Source: Chryseobacterium sp. LAM-KRS1 (GTDB lineage Bacteria > Bacteroidota > Bacteroidia > Flavobacteriales > Weeksellaceae). From it: a DNA stretch of 64,000 nucleotides. Below the pieces are notes generated by a model. The model had not been told where the DNA came from, ran no database searches, and saw only the letters and a program-made list of their open reading frames with translations. The stretch covers positions 186,001-250,000 of the forward strand of contig NZ_JAAOIZ010000003.1 in the NCBI RefSeq assembly GCF_013184525.1. The letters are read 5' to 3'. The position numbers were made by a program, and so were the translations under genes. This document shows positions 17,585-26,722 of this stretch, in pieces (the stretch's first letter is position 1; each line of letters begins with the position of its first letter).

Positions 17585-18814
17585 TTACTCTGTTCGTAAT
17601 GCCTCTATAGGTTTAATTTTCGATGCCCTGTAAGCGGGAACAAAACCGGCAATCAATCCTGAAAAAACCAATGCCAGAAACGCCATAAAGATCTCGGTCC
17701 AGCCGACACTAGGGTTCTTGATAAAAAATTCTTCAAGGCTGTCTCCCATAAGGCTAAGCGCTAAAACTCCCAAACCTACCCCAATTAAACCTGAGATCAC
17801 AGTGATCACAACACTCTCCTGTACAATTAATGCCACAATGCTTTTTGGTTTCGCTCCAATAGCCTTTCTAACACCTATCTCCTTGGTTCTCTCTTTAACG
17901 ATGTAAACCATAATGTTACTGATTCCAATGATTCCCGCGATCAAAGTCCCCATCCCGATAAAACCAACAATACCTGTAAGTACAGCCATAAACATAAATG
18001 TATCATTCATATTTTCTGCATTATTCCATACCCGGACCCCATTTTCATCGTCAGGAGAAACATTCTTCCTGGCTTTTAATCTATCTTTAAGCTCGTTACC
18101 ATATTTTATAGCTTGCTGAGGTGTTAGCTTTTCGTTATAGGCTATATAAACCGTTGTTACAGTATCTGAACCTTTTTTCATCTGTTGCAAAGTAGTAATG
18201 GGTACTGTAATATGTCTTTCGTCCCAGTCTCCACCGTCGTCGGAAAATACTCCAACTACTTTGAACATTGTTCCGTTAATATTCAGTTCTTTTCCTACCG
18301 GACTTCCGTTTTTGATCAAATCTCTCTGTACCATTCGTCCGATCACGGCAACATTTTGTTTTCTTTCAAGATCGGAAGGATTGATATAACGTCCCTCAAG
18401 AATTTTCCTGTTTTCAATGAACTTTTCTTCAGGATCTCCTCCGTTAACCTGATAATTCCCACTTTCTTTTCCGTACTTCACCAGCAAACTGGTTTGATAC
18501 CTTGGAGTTGAATAGCCTACTTTTTCCTTATCTGCTTTAACCAGAAAGTCATAGTCATCATTATTCATGGTTACGTTACGATCCGACTGTAATCCTTTGT
18601 AGGCAATGGTTGTTTTTCCTGTAAAGATGGAAATAAGATTTTGAGCATCCCTTGCAAAACCTTCTGTAAAAGCGTTTTGTAAACCTTTACCGATTCCGAA
18701 AAGAACGATAAAGATAAACAGCCCTAATGCCACCGTAAATCCGGAAAGCACCGTCCGCAATACATTACTGCGAATGGAACTGAATATTTCCTGCCAACGA
18801 TCCAGGTCAAACAT
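17585..18814 (-). CDS. ABC transporter permease, MacB/FtsX family (paralogue)
   Basis: A 409-residue protein with the same architecture as the downstream permease: an N-terminal helix (FDLDRWQEIFSSIRSNVLRT then a hydrophobic stretch), a periplasmic domain, and three C-terminal helices. The loop reads VKERTKEIGVRKAIGAKP and the terminus IKPIEALRTE. It sits between the ATPase and the second permease with gaps of 44 and 59 bp, so all are probably co-transcribed. Export substrate is unknown. A drug, peptide or lipoprotein is possible for this family. Confidence 0.92.
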   Translation of the reverse strand: MFDLDRWQEIFSSIRSNVLRTVLSGFTVALGLFIFIVLFGIGKGLQNAFTEGFARDAQNLISIFTGKTTIAYKGLQSDRNVTMNNDDYDFLVKADKEKVGYSTPRYQTSLLVKYGKESGNYQVNGGDPEEKFIENRKILEGRYINPSDLERKQNVAVIGRMVQRDLIKNGSPVGKELNINGTMFKVVGVFSDDGGDWDERHITVPITTLQQMKKGSDTVTTVYIAYNEKLTPQQAIKYGNELKDRLKARKNVSPDDENGVRVWNNAENMNDTFMFMAVLTGIVGFIGMGTLIAGIIGISNIMVYIVKERTKEIGVRKAIGAKPKSIVALIVQESVVITVISGLIGVGLGVLALSLMGDSLEEFFIKNPSVGWTEIFMAFLALVFSGLIAGFVPAYRASKIKPIEALRTE

Positions 18815-18858
18815 ATTTTTATTTTTTTACTTTTTTAAAGTCAATGTACATTCACTAT

Positions 18859-19548
18859 TTATAGAACAACCTGTTTGATAAATTCATCACTTTCGATAAC
18901 TCCATCCTTTAAAATCACATTTCTTTTTGTTTGTGCTGCAACATCAGGTTCGTGGGTTACTACAATGATCGTTTTTCCTTCATTATTAATATCCTGTAAC
19001 AATTTCATGATATCATGGGTTGTTTTTGAATCCAAGGCACCTGTAGGCTCATCGGCCAATACCACTTTAGGATTTGTGATCAGCGCCCTTGCAATAGCTA
19101 CCCTTTGTTTTTGTCCACCAGAGAGCTCATTGGGAAGATGGGTTGCCCATTGGGCGAGTCCTACTTTCTCCAGATATTCCATGGCGATCTGATTACGTTC
19201 TTTTCGGGGTACGTTCTGATAATATAAAGGGAGAGCAACATTTTCTAAAGCCGTTTTATATCCTATCAGATTAAAAGACTGAAAAATAAATCCTAAAAAT
19301 TTACTTCTGTATTCTGCAGCCTTTACTTCGGATAAATGCTCGATGGGAACACCGTCCAGCTCATAAATCCCGGAATCCTTTTCATCCAGAATGCCTATAA
19401 TATTAAGGAGGGTAGACTTTCCGGAACCCGAACTTCCCATAATAGAAACAAACTCGCCTTCGGAAATATTGAGATTAATTCCTTTGAGAACGTGCAGTTT
19501 ACTTTTCCCTGTATCGTATGATTTGTTTAAATCCTGAATTACTAACAT
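18859..19548 (-). CDS. ABC transporter ATP-binding protein (MacB/LolD type)
   Basis: A 229-residue ATPase. Walker A is GSSGSGKSTLL (about 38-48). The Q-loop is FQSFNLI, the signature LSGGQKQRVAIARAL, Walker B VVLADEPTGALD, and the switch histidine lies in VVTHEPDVA. It energises the two following permeases. As the first gene of the operon it follows a 425-bp region shared with the divergent ribonucleotide reductase operon. I found no clear -7 box directly upstream. Confidence 0.94.
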   Translation of the reverse strand: MLVIQDLNKSYDTGKSKLHVLKGINLNISEGEFVSIMGSSGSGKSTLLNIIGILDEKDSGIYELDGVPIEHLSEVKAAEYRSKFLGFIFQSFNLIGYKTALENVALPLYYQNVPRKERNQIAMEYLEKVGLAQWATHLPNELSGGQKQRVAIARALITNPKVVLADEPTGALDSKTTHDIMKLLQDINNEGKTIIVVTHEPDVAAQTKRNVILKDGVIESDEFIKQVVL

Positions 19549-19973
19549 TAAGTGATCTATGTTTTATAGTCAATAAGTAGAAGATATTTTCAATTTGTTA
19601 CAAGAATCAAAATTTATTGTATTTTTTTAGTGTTTAATAGAATACACCTTTATTTATAGTATTTTATAATTTTATGTTTAACTGTAACTTATCAAAAATA
19701 TTTATTTTATGCTTATTATTGTATGTAAACCAATATCAGTGCTTGTTTCATGTAAATGTGGAAAACTTTTACGATTAAAAGTCAACCAATTAGTGTTTAG
19801 CCCTTTCAAAATCGTTTCTTTTTTTCGAACTTTGTGCTTCGCACTAGCAAATAATAAATACACTTTTCTTGTGAAAAACTTTTAAATATAAGTTCCAACA
19901 AATCAAGCTGTTATTTATTCTTTGATTTTTATCCACAGTGATCTAATTAGTTTAATTTAAAGACATTTTTAAT
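19549..19973. other. Divergent intergenic region between efflux and ribonucleotide reductase operons
   Basis: There is no gene in 425 bp. It holds one perfect DnaA-box match (19929-19937) and two weaker ones on the opposite strand (TGTGGAAAA at 19757-19765, TGTGAAAAA at 19870-19878). No NrdR-type palindromic repeat was recognised, and no confident -7 box for either operon. Confidence 0.4.
19929..19937 (+). promoter_or_regulatory. Perfect DnaA-box sequence (TTATCCACA) upstream of nrdB
   Basis: TTATCCACA ends 36 nt before the nrdB ATG. In Escherichia coli DnaA regulates nrdAB through such boxes. Here a regulatory role is inference from the sequence alone. Confidence 0.4.
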
Positions 19974-20948
19974 ATGGGAATTTTTGATAAGAGAGTAAGT
20001 TACAAGCCATTTGAATACCCTGAGGTTCTTCAATTTGTAGAAGCGATCAACAAATCGTTTTGGGTGCATTCGGAAGTGGATTTTACTGCAGACATTCAGG
20101 ATTTTCATTCGCAGCTGGAACCACACGAAAAAAATTCTGTGAAAAATGCTTTACTGGCTATTGCACAGATTGAGGTGTCTGTAAAGACATTTTGGGGAAA
20201 CCTATACAATCATATGCCAAAACCTGAACTGAACGGTTTAGGAGCTACTTTCGCTGAATGTGAATTCCGTCATTCTGAAGCCTATTCGCGTTTATTGGAA
20301 GTACTGGGATATAATGAAGAATTTACCAACGTTATAGCAGTTCCTGCTGTAAAAAAGAGAATTGACTTCTTATCAAATGTTCTGAAACATGCTAATTCTT
20401 CCACCCCGAAAGAATATGTTTCTTCTCTTTTACTATTCAGTATCCTGATTGAAAATGTATCGCTTTTCTCACAATTTGCGATCATTCTTTCTTTCACAAG
20501 ATTTAAAGGATACATGAAAAACGTTTCCAATATTATCGCGTGGACTTCTGTTGATGAACAAATCCATGCTAACGCAGGAATTTATCTGATAAACAAAATC
20601 CGCGAAGAACAACCTGATTTATTAACTGATTCAGACATTGAAGATATTTATACTTTAGTAGATCAATCTGTAGAATTGGAAGGTGAAATCTTAGACTGGA
20701 TCTTTGAATTGGGAGAATTGAGTGTATTCTCAAAAGAAGACTTACTCAACTTTATGAAATACCGTGTTGACGACAGCTTAAAGAAAATCAATATGGATAC
20801 ACGCTACAACATTTCGCCGGAACAATACCGTCCGATGAAATGGTTTGAGGAAGAGGTTTTTGCTAATTCTATGGATGATTTCTTTGCTAAAAGACCTGTT
20901 GACTATACGAAACACGACAAGAGTATTACAGCCAACGATTTGTTTTAA
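19974..20948 (+). CDS. nrdB: Ribonucleotide reductase beta subunit, subclass Id
   Basis: A 324-residue ferritin-like radical-generating subunit that reduces ribonucleotides together with NrdA. Metal ligands are visible: E97 and H100 in ECEFRH, and later EN and DEQIHA. Y104 lies four residues after H100. K71 follows the first-ligand helix (QIEVSVK, with Glu67 where E. coli has Asp). From memory, Flavobacterium johnsoniae beta, the type member of subclass Id, has Tyr104 unoxidised, uses an oxidised dimanganese centre, and needs a subclass-specific Lys near this position to guide superoxide. The same numbering here supports Id. There is no N-terminal ATP-cone and no nrdI gene nearby. It is followed by a small ABM-like gene and nrdA. 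Confidence 0.93.
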   Translation: MGIFDKRVSYKPFEYPEVLQFVEAINKSFWVHSEVDFTADIQDFHSQLEPHEKNSVKNALLAIAQIEVSVKTFWGNLYNHMPKPELNGLGATFAECEFRHSEAYSRLLEVLGYNEEFTNVIAVPAVKKRIDFLSNVLKHANSSTPKEYVSSLLLFSILIENVSLFSQFAIILSFTRFKGYMKNVSNIIAWTSVDEQIHANAGIYLINKIREEQPDLLTDSDIEDIYTLVDQSVELEGEILDWIFELGELSVFSKEDLLNFMKYRVDDSLKKINMDTRYNISPEQYRPMKWFEEEVFANSMDDFFAKRPVDYTKHDKSITANDLF

Positions 20949-21030
20949 TTAAACAAGCTCTGTATATAGCTCAACAATCTTTCATTAGAAAGTATCCTTT
21001 TCGGATGAAATAAAAACCAAAACACAAAAG

Positions 21031-21318
21031 ATGATTAATGTAATTGTAAGTTATACCGTAAAACCAGAATTTGTTTCAGAAAACAAAGAAAACATTCAAA
21101 ATTTCCTGAATGATTTCAGACAATTGGATCTGTCGGCATTTGAATACAAGGTTTTTCTTAAAGAAGACGGTGTTACATTCTTACATTATTCTAATTACAG
21201 CAATGAAGAGGTACAACATGAGGTTTTGAATACACCATCTTTTAAAGAATTTCAACGATTAAGAGATGAGAGTGGACTTAACGGTTCCCACAAGGTAGAA
21301 TTTTTAGAATCAATTTAA
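21031..21318 (+). CDS. Small ABM-like (antibiotic biosynthesis monooxygenase fold) protein
   Basis: A 95-residue protein with the pattern of a dimeric alpha/beta barrel: strand INVIVSYTV, a helix (ENKENIQNFLNDFRQ), strand EYKVFLKEDGVTFLHYSNY, a helix with the NTPSFKEFQRLRDE pattern typical of ABM/YgiN-like proteins, and a last strand. Members of this fold include quinol oxygenases and haem-degrading enzymes, but catalytic residues are not conserved enough to assign a reaction. It lies between nrdB (82 bp) and nrdA (26 bp) on the same strand, so it is probably co-transcribed with a manganese- and superoxide-dependent reductase. A role in that system is speculative. Confidence 0.7.
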   Translation: MINVIVSYTVKPEFVSENKENIQNFLNDFRQLDLSAFEYKVFLKEDGVTFLHYSNYSNEEVQHEVLNTPSFKEFQRLRDESGLNGSHKVEFLESI

Positions 21319-21344
21319 TAACACAAAATTCCTGGATATACGAC

Positions 21345-23036
21345 ATGGATATCCGGGAATTTGAAAATATAACAACTATGGAGGAACAAAATACTAATAT
21401 ATGGTGGCTCAACGAGGAGTCTGAGCAAATGCTAAACAGAGGATATCTGTTAAAAGGGGAAACTGTAGATGGAGCTATCGACAGGATTACCACTGCTGCA
21501 GCCAAAAAGCTATACAAACCGGAATTACAACCTGCTTTTAAGGAAATGATCACCAAAGGATGGATCAGTTTTTCCTCTCCGGTCTGGGCAAATATGGGAA
21601 CACAGAGAGGTCTTCCTATTTCATGTTTCAATGTACACATTCCGGATAGCATTGAAGGGATTACTCATAAAATGGGTGAGGTGATCATGCAGACAAAAAT
21701 CGGGGGTGGAACTTCAGGATATTTCGGGGAACTTCGTAACAGAGGAACTGCAGTAACAGATAATGGAAAGTCTTCGGGAGCGGTTTCCTTCATGAAATTA
21801 TTTGATACGGCAATGGACGTAGTATCACAGGGAGGAGTGAGAAGAGGAGCTTTTGCAGCTTACCTGGATATCGATCACGGTGATATTGAAGAGTTCTTAT
21901 CAATTAAAGATATCGGAAGTCCTATTCAGAATTTATTTACCGGAATTTGTGTTCCTGATTACTGGATGCAGGATATGATCGATGGTGATATGGAAAAACG
22001 TAAGATCTGGGCAAGAGTTTTGGAAAGCCGTCAGCAAAAAGGTCTTCCTTATATTTTCTTTACGGATAACGTTAACAGAAATAAACCACAGGTTTACAAA
22101 GATTTGGGACTTACTGTAAATGCAAGTAATCTTTGTTCTGAGATCATGCTTCCTTCTACGAGAGAAGAATCATTTATCTGCTGTCTTTCTTCCATGAACC
22201 TGGAATTATATGATGAATGGAAAGATACGGACGCAGTGAAGTTGGCTGTTTATTTCCTTGATGCTGTTTTAACTGAATTTATTGATAAAACAGAAGGCAA
22301 TTATTACCTACAGGGAGCAAGAAACTTTGCAATGCGTCACAGAGCTCTTGGGCTTGGTGTTTTAGGATACCATTCTTACTTACAAAAGAACATGATCCCG
22401 TTTGAAAGTTTTGAAGCAACTCAGTTTAATGCAAGAGCATTCAGACATATTAAAGAGCAATCTGAACAGGCATCAAGAGAACTGGCTAACATCTATGGAG
22501 AACCTGAATTGTTAAAAGGTTATGGGTTAAGAAATACCACCACAATGGCTATTGCTCCTACGACTTCAAGTTCTGCTATTTTGGGACAAACTTCTCCGGG
22601 AATTGAACCTTTCGCATCCAACTACTATAAAGCCGGTTTGGCCAAAGGAAATTTCATGCGTAAGAATAAGTACCTGGCAAAATTATTAGAAGAAAAAGGA
22701 CTTGATAACGAAGAAACATGGAGAACGATTATGTTGAACCATGGTTCCGTTCAGCATTTAACTGAACTAACTGACGAAGAAAAAGCTGTATTTAAGACAT
22801 TCAAGGAAATTTCTCCGATGGAGATCATTTCTCAGGCCGCTCAGAGACAGCAATATATTGATCAGGCACAATCATTGAACTTACAAATTCCATCTACCAT
22901 GCCCGTAAAAGATGTAAACTATCTGTACATCGAAGCATGGAAAAAAGGAGTAAAAACATTATATTATCAAAGAAGCTCATCAGTATCTAAGGAAATGATG
23001 GTGAACTTTGTATCTTGTTCAAGCTGCGAAGCTTAG
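21345..23036 (+). CDS. nrdA: Ribonucleotide reductase alpha subunit (class I, short form)
   Basis: A 563-residue catalytic subunit. Key residues are present: the first active-site cysteine in GLPISCFNV, N-x-C-x-E in SNLCSEIMLPS (radical cysteine and Glu), and a second cysteine in ESFICCLSS. The radical-transfer pair Tyr-Tyr is in TLYYQRSSS, and a C-terminal redox pair in SCSSCEA accepts electrons from thioredoxin or glutaredoxin. It lacks the N-terminal ATP-cone of E. coli NrdA (about 760 residues), so overall-activity control by that domain is absent. A second ATG at 21378 begins MEEQNTN and could be the true start. It ends at a strong terminator. Confidence 0.93.
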   Translation: MDIREFENITTMEEQNTNIWWLNEESEQMLNRGYLLKGETVDGAIDRITTAAAKKLYKPELQPAFKEMITKGWISFSSPVWANMGTQRGLPISCFNVHIPDSIEGITHKMGEVIMQTKIGGGTSGYFGELRNRGTAVTDNGKSSGAVSFMKLFDTAMDVVSQGGVRRGAFAAYLDIDHGDIEEFLSIKDIGSPIQNLFTGICVPDYWMQDMIDGDMEKRKIWARVLESRQQKGLPYIFFTDNVNRNKPQVYKDLGLTVNASNLCSEIMLPSTREESFICCLSSMNLELYDEWKDTDAVKLAVYFLDAVLTEFIDKTEGNYYLQGARNFAMRHRALGLGVLGYHSYLQKNMIPFESFEATQFNARAFRHIKEQSEQASRELANIYGEPELLKGYGLRNTTTMAIAPTTSSSAILGQTSPGIEPFASNYYKAGLAKGNFMRKNKYLAKLLEEKGLDNEETWRTIMLNHGSVQHLTELTDEEKAVFKTFKEISPMEIISQAAQRQQYIDQAQSLNLQIPSTMPVKDVNYLYIEAWKKGVKTLYYQRSSSVSKEMMVNFVSCSSCEA

Positions 23037-23064
23037 ACTACAAATAATAAACAATTATATATTG

Positions 23065-23090
23065 AAGCACGTTTTTTTAAACGTGCTTTT
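23065..23090 (+). terminator. Intrinsic terminator of the ribonucleotide reductase operon
   Basis: A 10-bp perfect stem (AAGCACGTTT / AAACGTGCTT) with a TTTT loop is followed by T-rich sequence. It lies 29 nt after the nrdA stop. Confidence 0.85.
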
Positions 23091-23121
23091 CTTATATCTT
23101 GTTTTGTACAGAATTACAAAA

Positions 23122-23151
23122 TAAAAAAAGCCCAGAAAGAAAATCTGGACT
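23122..23151 (-). terminator. Intrinsic terminator of the TonB-dependent receptor gene
   Basis: On the minus strand an 8-bp stem AGTCCAGA / TCTGGGCT (one G-U) is followed by seven T. It is back to back with the nrdA terminator. Confidence 0.75.
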
Positions 23152-23176
23152 CTTGAAAGAATATATAAAGTAAAAA

Positions 23177-26100
23177 TTAAAAATTATATCGAACTCCCAG
23201 CTGTGCCTGGAATCTTGATGCAAACTGATCAATCGTATAAGGCAACCCCGGAGATTTGAAATTATAGGTTGGATCTCCAGCTCCCGGCTGTCCCGCTGCC
23301 ACATTTCCAACTTTCGTTAATCCAACACTTGCTGTTGAATTAAAAGTATTCGGTACAAAATAGATCTTACCCCAATCCTTGTTCAACAAATTGGTGAAGT
23401 TGATGATACTTAAAGAAATCTGTATATTATTTTTAGACTTCCGGCTCAGTCTGATCTCATCCATAATTCTGATATCTGCCTGAATATTCCAAGGAGTAAA
23501 GTCTCCGTTTCTCTGAGTAAACGTCCCTCTTCTGCTGCTCAGGTATTTATTATTATTAACGAAGCTTTCATAATCAGCCACCTGCTGTTGGGCGGTTACC
23601 AAAACATTCCCTGCAGCATCTTTTATCGGAACAATATATTTAGCAGCTTCAGCAGCATCTTTAAAGATATATGCCAATCCGGCAGCTTGTCCTGTATTAG
23701 CAATAGTACTGTTTACAAAGCCCCATGAGAAAGGATTTCCTGACTGAGCATTAAAATATACGTTGGCCGACAATCTGTTGGACTCTGAAACATTGAAACC
23801 ATATCCGAGATTGGCAACAATTCTATTTTTAATAGCAAAGTTAGAAGTTGTCAACTGAGGATTATTAGGTGTAAGGGATTGATTCATCTGCCAGTTACTT
23901 TCCATTGAGTTTCTGATCCCGTTGGTAATATCTTTAGCATCTCCGTAAGTATATGCTGCAAAGAAGTTAAATCCGAAATTATAAGATTTAGAAATCTGTG
24001 CTGTTATATTATACCTGTAACCTTCTTTCGTATTGGATAACATGTACGCATTAGAAAAATTACTGTTGATATTCGTTGTATAAATAGGCATTTGGTGATT
24101 CACGTCATAACTGTAATACGTTACGTTATCCGTTTTATTCACCTGCTGGAATTTCAGATCATAAAGTACTTTAGTGTAAATACCTTCTAATGTCAACTTA
24201 TATCCTCCAACGGTATAATCTACTCCTAATGAACTTCTCCACACTTTAGGCATTTTGAAGTTATTATCAATAAGGTCTACCTGAACTTTGGAAGAGTTTT
24301 GCCAATTAGCAAAGTTTCCGCTTACCAATGGGTCTCCATTAGCTGCCATTTGAGCTGCCGTTGGACCATTATAATCATAACTTCCGAAACCTACTCCATC
24401 ATTATAATAAGCATAACCTAGCCATGCAAACGGTATTCTTCCTACGAAAATACCAGAACCCCCTCTTAATACAACTGATCTGTTTTCTGTAAGATCCAAA
24501 GTAAATCCTAATCTTGGAGACAACGTGGGTTTATTAAGATATTTGTTTGTAAGCTGATTTAATGGTGTATAGCTGTAGGTATTCCCCATATTAGGATCCG
24601 TAGGAGAATTAGTAACTTTTGAACTCAAAAGGGGTTTGTTTGGTAAATCAGTATAATCTACTCTTACACCAGGAGATAAACGTAGTCTTCCCAAATTAAT
24701 CTCGTCCTGAAGGTATAATGATAGAAGGTTCACTTTATATGATGCATATGGATTATTAAACAGCGTCTCTCTGCTATCTCCATTGAAAGGATAAGTTCCT
24801 CTTATCCTTGCTGGTTTTGAGTTATAAAAATCATCAAGATTTTTATACGAGATTCTTCCGTTCAATGCATTTACAAAACCATAATCGATATTGTATAATT
24901 CATTATGCGTTCCTAATAAGAAAGTATGATTCCCTGTCTTATACGTTAAATTATCGGTGATCTCAAATGTTTTCTGCTTCATATTGAAAACCGTTGCCTC
25001 TCTATCATTTCCTAATAAAATAGTTCCTCCATTATACCCTATTTCCACTTGTGGAAACATAGCGTTCGAAGAAGTAGGATCCCTGTAATCATTAATAGAA
25101 GAATATCCTAATACTAAGTTATTATTCCATTTATCATTAAAACGGCTTTTTAGTTCCAAAGTCGTCGTTGAAGCATTGTTCTTTTGAATATAGTCCATGC
25201 TTGAAAACCTGAAATTGGCACCATCTCTTTCAAGGTTTGAGGCCTGCGAGAATACAGTGTTATTTTTAATGGACAATGTATGTTTATCATTAATCTTCCA
25301 GTCTAATTTGTTGAAAAGTTTTGCACTTTCAGAAAAATTAGTGTACTGATTAAAGCTTCCCACATTAAAGCCATACTTGGTTCGAACAAAATCTGAGATC
25401 TGTTGAGCAACAGCGTTATTAACCAACGCATTAGGATCATCAGCATTATAAAAAACAGGATCTTTTCTTTTTGTATATTCAAGATTGGTGAATAAAAACA
25501 CCTTATCTTTAACGACAGGTAATCCTACTCTCCCTCCATAAATAAAATCCTGAAAAGAGCTTGGCATTTTTGAATTATCTCCTACCCTATTTCTTCCTGT
25601 AATAGCAGCATTACGTCCGTATACATAAAAAGATCCTTCCACATTATTACTACCACTACGTGTAACGGCATTGATACTTCCTCCAAGGAAATTTCCTAAT
25701 TTCACGTCATAAGGAGCAATATAAACCTGTACATCCTGAATCGCATCCAAACTAATTGAGTTGGAACGTGTACTACTTCCCGGCATTCCCGATGTTCCCG
25801 TTTGTCCACCCAAAGACGGACTAAAACCAATCGCGTCGTTATTGATCGACCCGTCAATAGTAACGTTATTATACCTGAAATTGGTTCCGTTGAAAGAGTT
25901 GTTAGCACTTTGAGGGACCAACTTGGTAACATCCTGGATACCCCTGTTAATATTTGGGAGTCCGGAGATCTGAGCCTGGCTAATTGCAACTCCGTTTTTC
26001 ACAGTGGTTCTCTTCGAGGTAAGCTTTACCTCGTCGATCACTTTTTCTCTGTTTTTGATTTCTACTACAGGCAAATCATTACTTCCTAATGAAAGCTGTA

Positions 26101-26362
26101 AGTTGGTATTCGAGTAGATAATTTGCGAACCATCGGAAATCTCTATCGTGTAGGGTCCTCCGGGTTGTAGATTATCCAGACTAAATTGTCCTTTGTTATT
26201 ACTTTTAGTTTCAAAGGTACTGTTGGTGGGAACGTGAACTACTTTTACCGTAACTTCAGAATTTACCCCTTTTAATCTTCCGAAAATTTTAGAGCTGGTT
26301 TCTTGTGAAAACGCTAAGCCAAAAGACAAAACAGCAAAAGCACAGATCAATTTTCTCTTCAT
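23177..26362 (-). CDS. TonB-dependent receptor with carboxypeptidase-like N-terminal domain
   Basis: A 1061-residue outer-membrane protein. Residues 1-19 are a signal peptide (cleavage after AFSQ). A beta-sandwich regulatory domain follows (about 25-110, GRLKGVNSEVTVKV to NLQPGGPYTIEI), then a plug domain (NINRGIQDVTKLVPQ, SIDAIQDVQV-like GSINAVTRSGSN) and a long beta-barrel ending in RYNF with the terminal aromatic typical of barrels. The architecture is that of OmpA-related/OAR-type receptors of Bacteroidota. The substrate is unknown, and no SusD partner gene flanks it. It has a -7 box at 26388-26395 and its own terminator. Confidence 0.93.
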   Translation of the reverse strand: MKRKLICAFAVLSFGLAFSQETSSKIFGRLKGVNSEVTVKVVHVPTNSTFETKSNNKGQFSLDNLQPGGPYTIEISDGSQIIYSNTNLQLSLGSNDLPVVEIKNREKVIDEVKLTSKRTTVKNGVAISQAQISGLPNINRGIQDVTKLVPQSANNSFNGTNFRYNNVTIDGSINNDAIGFSPSLGGQTGTSGMPGSSTRSNSISLDAIQDVQVYIAPYDVKLGNFLGGSINAVTRSGSNNVEGSFYVYGRNAAITGRNRVGDNSKMPSSFQDFIYGGRVGLPVVKDKVFLFTNLEYTKRKDPVFYNADDPNALVNNAVAQQISDFVRTKYGFNVGSFNQYTNFSESAKLFNKLDWKINDKHTLSIKNNTVFSQASNLERDGANFRFSSMDYIQKNNASTTTLELKSRFNDKWNNNLVLGYSSINDYRDPTSSNAMFPQVEIGYNGGTILLGNDREATVFNMKQKTFEITDNLTYKTGNHTFLLGTHNELYNIDYGFVNALNGRISYKNLDDFYNSKPARIRGTYPFNGDSRETLFNNPYASYKVNLLSLYLQDEINLGRLRLSPGVRVDYTDLPNKPLLSSKVTNSPTDPNMGNTYSYTPLNQLTNKYLNKPTLSPRLGFTLDLTENRSVVLRGGSGIFVGRIPFAWLGYAYYNDGVGFGSYDYNGPTAAQMAANGDPLVSGNFANWQNSSKVQVDLIDNNFKMPKVWRSSLGVDYTVGGYKLTLEGIYTKVLYDLKFQQVNKTDNVTYYSYDVNHQMPIYTTNINSNFSNAYMLSNTKEGYRYNITAQISKSYNFGFNFFAAYTYGDAKDITNGIRNSMESNWQMNQSLTPNNPQLTTSNFAIKNRIVANLGYGFNVSESNRLSANVYFNAQSGNPFSWGFVNSTIANTGQAAGLAYIFKDAAEAAKYIVPIKDAAGNVLVTAQQQVADYESFVNNNKYLSSRRGTFTQRNGDFTPWNIQADIRIMDEIRLSRKSKNNIQISLSIINFTNLLNKDWGKIYFVPNTFNSTASVGLTKVGNVAAGQPGAGDPTYNFKSPGLPYTIDQFASRFQAQLGVRYNF

Positions 26363-26387
26363 ATTTTTATACTTCTAAATTTTATGG

Positions 26388-26395
26388 CAAAATTA
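26388..26395 (-). promoter_or_regulatory. Candidate -7 box (TAATTTTG) for the TonB-dependent receptor
   Basis: Minus-strand TAATTTTG is an exact match to TAnnTTTG, 25 nt upstream of the receptor ATG. No TTG is found at 17-20 nt spacing. Confidence 0.55.
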
Positions 26396-26661
26396 GAAGC
26401 AACAATCATGAAGTGTGGTAACATACAGTTAACATTATATAACATAATGTTTAATATTTCCTTAAAAAAAACTTAATTGCTTAAGGTAAACATGTAAGAT
26501 GAGATCTTGGTAACATTTTACAAATAAATCTTTTACCGCATTGAAGCTATTTTAAGATATATGAACACAATATGAACAACATTCATTTTAATAAATCAAA
26601 GCCTTGATAAAAAACGGAAAACATGGTAGAGGTACTCATCAGTATTTGTACGGATAACAAA

Positions 26662-26679
26662 TATAGTATTAATACTATA
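26662..26679. repeat. 18-bp perfect palindrome upstream of the leucine-rich-repeat gene
   Basis: TATAGTATT followed by its exact inverse AATACTATA, ending 14 bp before the -33 box of the rightward promoter. The position fits an activator or repressor site. No regulator gene is adjacent. Confidence 0.5.
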
Positions 26680-26693
26680 GTAGTATTTCTAAG

Positions 26694-26722
26694 TTGCCAG
26701 GTTTAAAAATATAGTACTTTTG
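26694..26722 (+). promoter_or_regulatory. Promoter TTG-N18-TACTTTTG for the leucine-rich-repeat protein gene
   Basis: TTG at 26694-26696 and TACTTTTG at 26715-26722 are spaced by 18 nt, a full match to the Bacteroidota -33/-7 arrangement. Confidence 0.75.

Noticed and set aside
19549-19973. NrdR-box pair upstream of nrdB
   Set aside because: No pair of ACA-type palindromic boxes with the required spacing was found.
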